Origin: Holophagaceae bacterium
GTDB lineage: Bacteria > Acidobacteriota > Holophagae > Holophagales > Holophagaceae
NCBI GenBank assembly: GCA_009783055.1
Contig: WRHW01000005.1
Span: 1-64,000 of the forward strand
DNA: 64,000 bases
Direction of reading: 5' to 3'
Below the pieces are notes generated by a model that ran no database searches, was not told where the DNA came from, and saw only the letters and a program-made list of their open reading frames with translations. Shown here piece after piece: positions 26,771-34,598 of the stretch. The translations under genes and the position numbers were made by a program. How positions within the stretch are numbered: the first letter of the stretch is position 1; every line of letters starts with the position of its first letter.

Positions 26771-29700
26771 ATGAAATTATCCCATTTAACATCACTGGGT
26801 CTGATGCTGGCCAGCGTTTCACTCATAGCGCAGGAGAGTACCGGAGTCTTGCTTGGTACTGTGAGAGATGAGTCAGGCAATCCAATAGCTGGTGCAACCG
26901 TGACAATCACATCCTCCGTCCTGTTGCAACCAAGAACCATACCAACAAATGCAAACGGCGAGTATCGCGCCCAAATGTTGCCACCAGGTGGTGGCTATAC
27001 ACTCACGGTTTCACATACCGGCTTATTAACCCGAAGGGTTGGTGGACTAACTGTCAGGTCTGGTGTCACCGCCAGGCAAGACATTGTCTTGAGGTCTGCT
27101 GATGTTGCTACTACAACCATCGATATCGTCGGAATGTCTGCCGCTGTGGACAAAACTGAAACCAAGGTATCCACTTCATTTTCTTTTGATGAAATTGAAG
27201 CACTGGTAGCTCCAAGTCTGAATGCCTGGGGTGCCTTGGCGATGTCCCCTGGCGTAGCTGGTAACATCACCTACCCAGTAATCCGCGGTGCCATTACTGG
27301 ACAATCTCAATTTTTGGTAAACGGCGTTTCTGTGAGGGACTCACTGGTTCGCGAGGGTCGTCAAGATGAAAGCGTTATCGCCGACATCATCGAGGACATC
27401 CAAGTAATCCAAAGCCCATTGAATGCTAAATATGGCTTCACCTCTGGCGGTATTGTAAACGTCGTCACCAAGACTGGTGGCAACGAATTCCACGGCGGTG
27501 TCCGCATCAAGCTCGAAAATGATCTTTGGGCCGCTCGTACCCATGATACAGCCCCACGAGTTCCACATCGAACTCGTGTAGGCTTGCCACAGTCATTTGC
27601 AAGTGAGCCATACGAAGACCTACTCTGGAAAACCTACGAACTAAACTTCCGCGGGCCCATTTGGAAAGACCACATTACTTTCACCTACGCCGGCAGGTTT
27701 ATCCCTGAAACAACCGGTTCGGCTGGTGTGGTCAATCTGTTTTCCAGTGGTACCCCTAGGCCATACAACCCCTATTTTGGCAAAGGGGAACTAGGCTTTA
27801 CATACGGCCAGGTGGATATGACACCCGGTTACATCTATGGGGTAGATAAATTACTTACCCAAAACTATAAACTGTTCTGGCAGATTACACCGTCCCAGAC
27901 CCTCTCCTTCGAGGCAACTGTAGACAAATCAGACTACTTTGACGACCAGTTGAGTGGCAATATTGACGTGGAAAATGGCCGTTACCTACAGCGTGCCCCC
28001 ACTGACAATCGTGTGATTCAATACAATGCAATCTTCGGCAATTTTGTTGTCGACCTGAGGTGGGGCACTCACAACACAGACGTAGAATTTTCCTTTGGAC
28101 CTGGAGATCCAATCTATCACGGGACATATTCCGCTGATGCCGAACATTTCTTTGATAGGAGACCATCGGCCAATTCCAACTGGTGGCAAGGTTCAGTGCT
28201 AACAAACGGTGATCGCGGAGACGGAATCCCCGAACACAGAAATACTGCAATGTTAGACGCAAACGTACAGTGGATGAAAAACAATCATCAGCTCGATTTT
28301 GGATTTGCACAGTTCCAAGACATTGTTAGAGGTGGCGGATACCCAGGTATCAACGGTGCTACTTATTATGTTCCAGGCCGTGTGGCGGATGGCAGGTATG
28401 TGGTGTGGAATGTCACCGGCACCTATGACGACCCGCTTCAAGGAGGCAGTAGCCCCACCGATGCTCTTTGGAGAACTGCCGCCCGCATTCCTCGTGTAGA
28501 TGTCGTATCAACAACTGGCTCTAGATATGCTGACAACGAGTTTACAACTCAGGCGGTCTACGTAAACGACCTGTATACCATTAATGAAAAGTGGAGCGTA
28601 ATGGCAGGTCTGAGGTTTGAAAAGTACATTTATGACAGCAAGCTGGGTAAGGAAATTGACAATTCAGACATCCTGCCGCGTCTTTCTGTTAAGTATGACC
28701 TCTTCGGCGATAACCAGCACGTTTTTGACTTAAGCTATGGTCATTTCCGCGGAACAATTGGTCCTGGAACCCTTGGCGGATTCATGCGCTCTCCCAACAA
28801 CAGAAGTGTGAATTATTTCTGGAGTGCTGGCCAACTTGGCACTCCGCTGGGTGATGGCGTGCCGTACTTGGTTTCCAAGGAAGAACTCCTCAATCTAAAC
28901 AACTATACCCCGTACAACTATGTTGACTCTGAACTTGGCAGACTAATTAGCCCAGACATCATGCCTGAAATGAGAACTTCTATCACGATTAATTACTCTA
29001 GGGCATTTACTACAGGTTACTTCCGCGTTGCGGCCATCTTTGACAAGTTCTCCGACATACCCTACATCTCGATACCTGAGTGGACAATTAAGTACACCCC
29101 AGATTTCCCGAACACTGGCATGGAAAACATTGCACCCTATGTTGACCGCTATTTTAGCATCGATCCCTATGGGAAACGAGACTACACAGCACTTGAGGCT
29201 GAGTGGCAACAAAGGCTCTTCGGCACGGCCAAGAGTAACTTAACCTGGGCGGGTAACTGGACAATGGCTCGTATCAAGGGCACCAGGCAGTGGAAGGAAG
29301 GAAATGTCGGCGATAACGCGGCCTACTACTATGAGCAATGGGATAAGGCCGGAGTACGCAGAGAAGCATGGAATCCCTATGGGGAGTTGGATGGAGTGAG
29401 TGAGCACCACAACATTAAGTCTTGGCTTACCTATCATGTGGGCGACCGCACCGGCGTTCAGACAGACTTGACCTTTATGGCCTCATATGTCACTGGCAGA
29501 CCCTATAATCAGACTGCCAACATACGGTTGCCTGATGAGCTTTATAGCCAGGCACAGCTATACACGGTGCTGAATTATGCACGCTATGCGGCATTCTACT
29601 ACAACGACTCGCGCGGCTGGTTCCTTAACCAAGATGGGCCACCCTCCTTTGACCTTAAGTGGAACATGAACATGCCCCTTGGTAAGATATCGCTATTCTC

Positions 29701-29980
29701 TTCAGTGAGTATCTTTAATGTTTTCAACCACTATAGCAGAACAGGCCTTGGCAGGAGTGTTCAAGCCGGGGATATATTTACTTCAGAGGGTATTTTCGAC
29801 TTTGATCCTTCAGCACCAAACTATGGTATGCCTACAGGCCCATACCAGGCAATATGGGGGGATGCAAATGCCTACAATAAAACCAAGGGTTGGGCCGCGG
29901 GCAATCAGGGGCGGTACAGCCGTGGCGGATGGTCTTATAACCAGCGCTATATCTATGTCGACTTTGGTTTCCGTTTCTAA
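26771..29980 (+). CDS. TonB-dependent receptor, Oar-like, with N-terminal carboxypeptidase-regulatory domain (right copy)
   Basis: A 1069-residue outer-membrane receptor with the same layout as the left copy: signal peptide to SLIAQ, regulatory-like Ig domain (GVLLGTVRDESGNPIAGATVTI, PPGGGYTLTVSHTG), plug (YPVIRGAITGQSQFLVNGVSV, NAKYGFTSGGIVNVVTKTG) and a long barrel ending YIYVDFGFRF. Both copies share the linker IVGxSAxVDKTxTKxSTxF. Loop regions differ strongly, so the two receptors probably bind different ligands. AAGGAG precedes ATG 26771. It is co-directional and closely spaced with the barrel genes on both sides. Confidence 0.9.
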   Translation: MKLSHLTSLGLMLASVSLIAQESTGVLLGTVRDESGNPIAGATVTITSSVLLQPRTIPTNANGEYRAQMLPPGGGYTLTVSHTGLLTRRVGGLTVRSGVTARQDIVLRSADVATTTIDIVGMSAAVDKTETKVSTSFSFDEIEALVAPSLNAWGALAMSPGVAGNITYPVIRGAITGQSQFLVNGVSVRDSLVREGRQDESVIADIIEDIQVIQSPLNAKYGFTSGGIVNVVTKTGGNEFHGGVRIKLENDLWAARTHDTAPRVPHRTRVGLPQSFASEPYEDLLWKTYELNFRGPIWKDHITFTYAGRFIPETTGSAGVVNLFSSGTPRPYNPYFGKGELGFTYGQVDMTPGYIYGVDKLLTQNYKLFWQITPSQTLSFEATVDKSDYFDDQLSGNIDVENGRYLQRAPTDNRVIQYNAIFGNFVVDLRWGTHNTDVEFSFGPGDPIYHGTYSADAEHFFDRRPSANSNWWQGSVLTNGDRGDGIPEHRNTAMLDANVQWMKNNHQLDFGFAQFQDIVRGGGYPGINGATYYVPGRVADGRYVVWNVTGTYDDPLQGGSSPTDALWRTAARIPRVDVVSTTGSRYADNEFTTQAVYVNDLYTINEKWSVMAGLRFEKYIYDSKLGKEIDNSDILPRLSVKYDLFGDNQHVFDLSYGHFRGTIGPGTLGGFMRSPNNRSVNYFWSAGQLGTPLGDGVPYLVSKEELLNLNNYTPYNYVDSELGRLISPDIMPEMRTSITINYSRAFTTGYFRVAAIFDKFSDIPYISIPEWTIKYTPDFPNTGMENIAPYVDRYFSIDPYGKRDYTALEAEWQQRLFGTAKSNLTWAGNWTMARIKGTRQWKEGNVGDNAAYYYEQWDKAGVRREAWNPYGELDGVSEHHNIKSWLTYHVGDRTGVQTDLTFMASYVTGRPYNQTANIRLPDELYSQAQLYTVLNYARYAAFYYNDSRGWFLNQDGPPSFDLKWNMNMPLGKISLFSSVSIFNVFNHYSRTGLGRSVQAGDIFTSEGIFDFDPSAPNYGMPTGPYQAIWGDANAYNKTKGWAAGNQGRYSRGGWSYNQRYIYVDFGFRF

Positions 29981-30001
29981 TCTGCATGAGGAGATAAAAA
30001 T

Positions 30002-30679
30002 ATGACTAAATTTACTAAATCCCTGCTCATGCTTGGAGCAGTACTGGTGACTGCCAATGCGCAGGACACAGACAAAGCCTGGTATCTTAAGGCAAACCTA
30101 ACCCTTCCATTTGCCGAAACTAAGGATTATCTAGGTGGTAAATCCAACGGATGGGGCTTTGAGGGGGGCTATGATTTTGGCTTACCCGATGACTTCAGCT
30201 TTATTACTCCTTGGGTTGCCTATTCCAGATTTGTTGGAAATGTCCGGAAGGACTATCCCGAATCAATTCTGCTTGGTCTCGAGCCAGCCGCTCTCGGACT
30301 GGATGTATATCAGATTGGGCTTAACTTTAAATATCAAACAAACTTGACTGGCTTGCGTCTTTGGGCAGGCATCAGCGTCAACTGGTTTGATGGCAATCAA
30401 ATTACCGCTGGCTACACACCTGGCGAATTAGACCCTGCCGATAACCCCAGAACCGATGCACATGGCTTTGGCGAAAACAAGGCTAAGCTGGGTCTACGCA
30501 TAGGTGCGGATTATCACTTTACTTCCGAGTGGAGTGCCCACCTTTCCTTCGATGCTAGTGCATGGAGATCCGACCCTGACAGGTACGTCCCGGGTGCCCT
30601 GGGTAACAGAACCGGTGTCCACGCCCTCAACCCAATGAGACCAAGCTGGTTTGCCATTTCCGTTGGCTACCACTTCTAG
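30002..30679 (+). CDS. Small outer-membrane beta-barrel protein (right copy)
   Basis: A 225-residue protein with a signal peptide (MTKFTKSLLMLGAVLVTANAQ), barrel pattern and C-terminal ISVGYHF. It is the counterpart of the left protein at 19171-19857: the shared block GENKAKLGLRIGADYH and the final PSWFAISV/PAWIGLTV strand are clear. It begins 21 nt after the receptor stop with GAGGAG upstream and closes the transport part of the right operon before a palindromic repeat and terminator. Function unknown. Confidence 0.82.
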   Translation: MTKFTKSLLMLGAVLVTANAQDTDKAWYLKANLTLPFAETKDYLGGKSNGWGFEGGYDFGLPDDFSFITPWVAYSRFVGNVRKDYPESILLGLEPAALGLDVYQIGLNFKYQTNLTGLRLWAGISVNWFDGNQITAGYTPGELDPADNPRTDAHGFGENKAKLGLRIGADYHFTSEWSAHLSFDASAWRSDPDRYVPGALGNRTGVHALNPMRPSWFAISVGYHF

Positions 30680-30691
30680 TAGCAATCTGTG

Positions 30692-30732
30692 TTATACCAA
30701 GTTGCTCCCATCCGGGTGGCAACTTGGTATAA
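30692..30732. repeat. ATACCAAGTTGC palindromic repeat
   Basis: Perfect 14-bp arms TTATACCAAGTTGC and GCAACTTGGTATAA around a 13-nt loop, just after the right small barrel gene. Related copies are at 298-410 and 57151-57192. It could act as a transcription terminator. The following 110 bases (30733-30842) show nothing recognisable. Confidence 0.7.
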
Positions 30733-30842
30733 GGCGACGGAACATTGTCGTCCGCATCGTTTTTGATGATTCGGGCTTTGCTCGCTTTTGAAAAAACTTT
30801 TACATTCACAGCGTTCAACCCGTTGATCGCTACTCGATTTTT

Positions 30843-30879
30843 GATAAGAGACGCTCATAATTTATGTGCGTCTCTTATC
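30843..30879 (+). terminator. Stem-loop between right barrel and secreted genes
   Basis: Twelve-bp perfect stem GATAAGAGACGC / GCGTCTCTTATC with a 13-nt loop and a short T stretch after it (CCCTTTATT). It probably ends transcription of the right TonB operon. Confidence 0.6.
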
Positions 30880-30950
30880 CCTTTATTACTTGCCTAGACT
30901 ATCCATAGTATAAACTGGAAATAGTCTGTTGTTCAGACAAGGAGTTTGTT

Positions 30951-31430
30951 ATGAAAAAATTTGGCATTTTGGTCTTGGCAATTTTGTTCCCAGTAGTGCT
31001 TTGTGGACAGGGTAGCGAACAGCCCAAGGTTGACTACAGCAAGCTGAGCCATGAAGTAACGGTGGTTCCCAAAGGGGTTACAAAGCTAGAGGAAAAATCG
31101 TTGCCAAGGTCTCTCGATCGGGAATCGTTGGATACTGATATAGCGTCGGCTATGAAGGGACAAAGGGTTTTTTCCATAATTATAAATCCAGGCGAAAAAA
31201 TCAGACTTACCCTCAAGTGCATTCCAAGCAAGGCAATTAAAATTAATTGGGTGGTTCCTGTCGCAAATGACTTGCTGTTGACTGAGTTGAAGAGGCTAAA
31301 CCTTAACCAGTTAAAGCTGAAATCCCCTCGAATAGAACTTAAAAATAAATTGCCTTTACCTTATGAAGCTAGTTTTTACTTGGCAGGCTCGTACGATACA
31401 CCTTATACGGTTACAATAGATAGAAATTAG
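30951..31430 (+). CDS. Small secreted protein of unknown function (right copy)
   Basis: A 159-residue exported protein with signal peptide MKKFGILVLAILFPVVLCG and mature domain KVDYSKLSHEVTVVPKGV...INPGEKIRLTLKC...NKLPLPYEASFYLAGS, ending YTVTIDRN. It is the paralogue of the left protein at 18476. An AAGGAG site precedes the ATG. It is separated from the barrel gene by a palindrome and a stem-loop, so it probably has its own promoter. No known family was recognised; a beta-sandwich fold is plausible from the strand pattern but is not shown. Confidence 0.75.
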   Translation: MKKFGILVLAILFPVVLCGQGSEQPKVDYSKLSHEVTVVPKGVTKLEEKSLPRSLDRESLDTDIASAMKGQRVFSIIINPGEKIRLTLKCIPSKAIKINWVVPVANDLLLTELKRLNLNQLKLKSPRIELKNKLPLPYEASFYLAGSYDTPYTVTIDRN

Positions 31431-31442
31431 TTCCTTACAACT

Positions 31443-31488
31443 GTAGTCGTTCACTTGTGACAGGAACCGCTTGGAGCAAGTTAAATGG
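31443..31488. terminator. TTGCTCC-family stem-loop, copy 3 (inverted)
   Basis: Reverse complement reads AACTTGCTCCAAGCGGTTCC then TGTCACAAGTGAACGACTAC, matching copies 1 and 2. It lies between the convergent secreted-protein gene and aroC, in the mirror position of copy 1. Confidence 0.55.
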
Positions 31489-32613
31489 CTATAGCATTGC
31501 CTCCACGACCTTCCAGTCATATTCAGCAATGCCGTCTTTGCATAATGAGCATGGTTTCTGCGCCTCTTGTGTCAGCCATGCGTCATAAATAGCTAAGGCG
31601 CACATGGCCTCCGCCACCGGTAGTAATCTGGGTGCTATGCAGGGGTCGTGGCGACCACCAATTTCGATTTCTGTTTCTTGCCCTGTCAGATCAATTGTTT
31701 TTTGTTTTTGTCCGATAGAGCTTGTTGGTTTTACTGCCAGGCGCATAACGATGGCATCCCCATTGGAAATGCCCCCCAGAATACCTCCGGCATTGTTGGT
31801 GGAAAATCCTGTTGCTGTAATCGGATCATTGTGCTGGGAACCACGCATTCGTGTTGCCTTAAATCCGGCACCAAATTCAACGCCTTTTATACCCCCTATA
31901 CTCATGCAAGCGTAGGCGAGCATGGCATCCAGCTTAGAAAATACTGGGTCTCCCAAACCTATGGGTAGCCCTGTTATGTGGATTTCGGCTATCCCCCCTA
32001 CTGAGTCCCTTGCTTCCATTGCGGCCTCGACTGCGGCGCGTTGCTTGGGAAAGGTGCATGGATCGCATACTTTTAGTGGGTTGTGGGCTACAAATTCCCA
32101 GTCGATGGTTTCACATGCAATACCAGCAATTTCTCTGTTGAAGGATTTTATCGAAACCCCTAATGGAGTTAATTGCTGTTTTGCCCAAGCTCCTGCGGCT
32201 ACTCTGGCGAGGGTTTCCCGCCCACTAGATCGACCGCCACCCCTGTAATCCCTTAGCCCATATTTTCGCTCGTAGGTCAGGTCACTATGCCCTGGGCGAA
32301 AAATATCTTTGATAGCTGTATAATCACTTGGGTTTTGACCCTCGTTAAATACTACCAGGGCAATCGGATGACCTGTGGTATGCCCTTCGTATACCCCGGA
32401 CAATACGTGGACAATATCCCTCTCCTGCCTCGGAGATGCCACGTCGTTCTGGCCTGGACGACGGATGTCGAGTTCATGTTGTATGGCCACTTGGTCAAAG
32501 GGTAGACCGGGTTTTACGCCATCGATCACTGCTCCAACAGCGGTTCCATGGCTTTCGCCAAAGGTGAGTACCCTTAGGAAATGACCAAATGTGTTTGGAG
32601 AGGCATGGATCAT
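31489..32613 (-). CDS. aroC: Chorismate synthase
   Basis: Last enzyme of the shikimate pathway: converts 5-enolpyruvylshikimate-3-phosphate to chorismate using reduced FMN. The family opening NTFGHFLRVLTFGESHGTAVG, the GRSSGRETLARVAAGAWAKQ signature and the RHDPCIAPRLLPVAEAM C-terminal motif are all present. From ATG 32613 it has 374 residues. An upstream in-frame ATG at 32652 would add 13 residues, and neither has a strong ribosome site. The C-terminus (CSLCKDGIAEYDW) extends slightly past the usual end. Chorismate mutase lies just upstream on the same strand. Confidence 0.94.
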   Translation of the reverse strand: MIHASPNTFGHFLRVLTFGESHGTAVGAVIDGVKPGLPFDQVAIQHELDIRRPGQNDVASPRQERDIVHVLSGVYEGHTTGHPIALVVFNEGQNPSDYTAIKDIFRPGHSDLTYERKYGLRDYRGGGRSSGRETLARVAAGAWAKQQLTPLGVSIKSFNREIAGIACETIDWEFVAHNPLKVCDPCTFPKQRAAVEAAMEARDSVGGIAEIHITGLPIGLGDPVFSKLDAMLAYACMSIGGIKGVEFGAGFKATRMRGSQHNDPITATGFSTNNAGGILGGISNGDAIVMRLAVKPTSSIGQKQKTIDLTGQETEIEIGGRHDPCIAPRLLPVAEAMCALAIYDAWLTQEAQKPCSLCKDGIAEYDWKVVEAML

Positions 32614-32847
32614 GGTGACAGTCGCATTTTGAAACTTTTCCAATAGGTACATGCGCTTACAACGCTCTGCTTAATGCGAGCTGTTTAACGAAAAAAAAAC
32701 ATTTTATCAAAACCGCAACGGTTGCCAACAGACTCTATGGCATATCTCTGTGCAGACTTGTTTATGGCGTTCTGCCTGCCATTCGACAAGAGTATGGGGC
32801 GTTTTAGGCAAAACACCAATACAGTCCCTCTTTTGTATCTGCCATAA

Positions 32848-33216
32848 TTATTCCAGCTTAGATGCAATGTCATCCAAGTGTCTCATTAAACGCTTGGCCA
32901 GTGCTTCATCTTCCAGAATTTTGAAGTTATCGCCCATTACTTCAAAAATTTCAATACTCAGGTCGATTTCGGAATCATCATCTTTATCCTGCAACACCTG
33001 GACTTCGGATAGCGGTGAAATGACCACAAACTGGCGACCTTCAAAGTCTAGCTTTTCTAGGATAGCAAAGTCTTCTACGTTGCCATTCTCATCTTCTAAT
33101 TCGACAACCTCAATTTCATTTTCCTCACATGTGCATTCCCCGCCCCCTCCGCATGGGCAACTACACTCCGGGTCTCCACACCCGCACGTTTGGTTTTGCT
33201 TCGTTTTTCCTGACAC
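32848..33216 (-). CDS. DUF1292-like protein with Cys-rich N-terminus
   Basis: A 122-residue acidic protein starting with GTG 33216. The N-terminal 35 residues are Cys/Gly-rich (CGCGDPECSCPCGGGGECTC) and could bind a metal; the rest (IEVVELEDENGNVEDFAILEKLDFEGRQFVVISP) matches the short DUF1292 domain, function unknown. It lies between aroC and chorismate mutase on the same strand. The acidic character (many Asp/Glu) is extreme. The start codon assignment is uncertain because the upstream site is weak (GGGG). Confidence 0.65.
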   Translation of the reverse strand: MSGKTKQNQTCGCGDPECSCPCGGGGECTCEENEIEVVELEDENGNVEDFAILEKLDFEGRQFVVISPLSEVQVLQDKDDDSEIDLSIEIFEVMGDNFKILEDEALAKRLMRHLDDIASKLE

Positions 33217-33307
33217 GTTGACACCCCATATTCATGTTGCAATCTTTTGATGGCAACTCGGCACTAATTGTTTATTAAGTGTATCTGAAGTTGGTTTGGA
33301 TAGCAGA

Positions 33308-33595
33308 TTATTTTTGTAGCTTTAGGCATGTTTTGAAAATTTCTTTATAAATCAATTCTATAGATTCAAATGGAAAAATTCCATCATAGTTATTTGCAAG
33401 TCGCTCCATGATTGATTTTTCCCTTGTAGAAACATATAGTTTGGGGCTATTGGGCTGTTCAGCTACCTTTTGCTGTCCAACTTCTACCACAATTTTTGCG
33501 CGTTGATTTAATAATTCCAGTAACTGGTCATCAATGCGGTCGATCTCACTGCGCAGTCTTTCAATTTCTGGAATATGTGCAAATTCGACATTCAT
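33308..33595 (-). CDS. Chorismate mutase, AroQ type
   Basis: A 95-residue all-helical chorismate mutase that rearranges chorismate to prephenate for Phe/Tyr synthesis. The family pattern is visible: IERLRSEIDRIDDQLLELLNQRAKIVVEVGQQK, then the STREKSIMERL and FPFESIELIYKEIFKTCL helices; the Arg, Lys and Glu contacts of AroQ enzymes are in place. It is a stand-alone domain of standard length. It lies upstream of the DUF1292 gene and aroC on the same strand, consistent with an aromatic biosynthesis cluster. No clear Shine-Dalgarno site. Confidence 0.88.
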   Translation of the reverse strand: MNVEFAHIPEIERLRSEIDRIDDQLLELLNQRAKIVVEVGQQKVAEQPNSPKLYVSTREKSIMERLANNYDGIFPFESIELIYKEIFKTCLKLQK

Positions 33596-33609
33596 ATATC
33601 TATTGAGCC

Positions 33610-33850
33610 ATTTTCAATACGCTTGGGGTTTGAAACGACGGAGTTGGTATACTGCGTCTATAATAAAGCCGTGGGCGACTTTGGAGCACACGCCGGCAAT
33701 GAAGGTGAACACTGCAAAGAAACAAATAGCGGGAGTTTTGTTAGCAAATAGGAGAAAAGCCGGGCGTAAGAGCCTCGTGTATCCAAGCGGAGCGAAGGAT
33801 GCCGAGAGTTGGAGGGTGCAGACATACAACATGGTATTGAAATTACCTCT
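33610..33850 (+). repeat. MITE-like repeat, long copy
   Basis: About 240 bases with imperfect terminal inverted repeats (TTTTCAATACGC at the left, ATGGTATTGAAATT at the right). It shares both ends with the shorter copy at 17041-17168. Inside is a 60-codon open frame from ATG 33699 (MKVNTAKKQIAGVLLANRRK...), reading out through the right end. I do not call it a gene because nothing supports its translation. The element fills the gap between chorismate mutase and the toxin gene. Confidence 0.6.
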
Positions 33851-33870
33851 ACAAGTAAACGACAATATTA

Positions 33871-34199
33871 TTAATTGAAGTCATTATTTTTCATACGGGA
33901 ATCAATGATAGCTACAATATACACTTCGTTTTCTTCCAAGCGGAACAACGCCTTGTAGCGATTTTCAAACGGCATTTTCTGTAAGTATTAACAAAAATGT
34001 CAGCCGTATCTAATTTATCTGCAAGCGGGAATTGGTATGGATTGTCCGCAATCCTAGCAATTATATGGTCAAACCGAGAAAACAATCTATCGGCGGCATC
34101 AATGCTCACTTGAGCTAAAAAAACAGCGTGCTTAAGTAACATATCTTCGGCAGGTTCAGTGACTGTCACTTTATACTTTTTTGTTTTTTTCAATGACAC
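33871..34199 (-). pseudogene. RelE/ParE-family toxin, frameshifted
   Basis: The first ~70 codons (MSLKKTKKYKVTVTEPAEDMLLKHAVFLAQVSIDAADRLF, then RIADNPYQFPLADKL) are a ParE-like fold. Near 33973-33980 (AGAAAATGCC on the coding strand) the frame shifts. The current frame continues with an unrelated tail and stops at 33912. The neighbouring frame gives MPFENRYKALFRLEENEVYI then VAIIDSRMKNN and stops at 33871, a normal RelE/ParE C-terminus. One inserted A explains this, so the toxin is probably inactive, unless slippage or a sequencing error is involved. It overlaps the antitoxin gene. Confidence 0.72.
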
Positions 34200-34419
34200 G
34201 CCTCATTTTTTCAAGAACTATCTCAGCTGGGACAATTCTGCCTTCTTTGATGGCTACTTCACCTAACCTTATGGCTTCATGTATTTCGCTAGGTGTGTGT
34301 GGCAATCTTCCACCTTGAACTGGATTACCAGAATGCTTTCCCAATGTTGCATCAATTTCGTAAGAGATTCCAGATGCGGGTGGTTCTGGTAAAGCAACAG
34401 CTAATTGTTCACTGCCCAT
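34171..34419 (-). CDS. Putative antitoxin of the ParE-type pair
   Basis: An 82-residue small protein from ATG 34419 (GGAGG upstream), overlapping the toxin start by 29 nt as usual for toxin-antitoxin operons. The C-terminal half (TPSEIHEAIRLGEVAIKEGRIVPAEIVLEKMRRVIEKNKKV) is helical and charged, fitting a toxin-wrapping segment. The N-terminus is Pro-rich. No DNA-binding ribbon-helix-helix is obvious. The call depends on position and size. Confidence 0.62.
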   Translation of the reverse strand: MGSEQLAVALPEPPASGISYEIDATLGKHSGNPVQGGRLPHTPSEIHEAIRLGEVAIKEGRIVPAEIVLEKMRRVIEKNKKV

Positions 34420-34598
34420 GTCGCCTCCATTTGGATACAAGTGTAGCACCTTTCAGTTGTAAAAAAAAATACCTACTGCAAAGATACGCCGGGTCAGGCT
34501 TTCCATCTGAAAACTGTGAACTGGTATAAGGCCGCTAGTAGCCATCAGAAAAACCGTTTGGTGACAGGGCTGGCCCAAATTGGCCATTGCTATTACCT

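Larger units (their letters stand above)
18425..31488. repeat. Mirror-image duplicated outer-membrane locus centred on a tyrosine recombinase
   Basis: Four minus-strand genes (23880 down to 18476) and four plus-strand genes (25962 to 31430) are pairwise paralogous and occur in the same order from the centre outward: barrel protein, TonB receptor, small barrel protein, small secreted protein. Each arm ends in the same TTGCTCC stem-loop family. The midpoint of the stem-loops (about 24957), of the first gene starts (about 24921) and of the 38-bp inverted repeats (about 24913) nearly coincide inside the recombinase gene. The paralogues are diverged, so the duplication is old or was assembled from related modules. 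Confidence 0.85.

Noticed and set aside
30627-30858. Minus-strand frames over the palindrome after the right barrel gene
   Set aside because: They overlap a real gene end and a perfect palindrome; no start signal.
32750-33250. 166-codon plus-strand frame
   Set aside because: Antisense shadow of the DUF1292 gene; Ser-rich translation is the complement of its acidic codons.
33699-33878. 60-codon basic reading frame inside the MITE-like repeat
   Set aside because: No ribosome site, lies in a repeat whose other copy deletes it; kept only as a remark.
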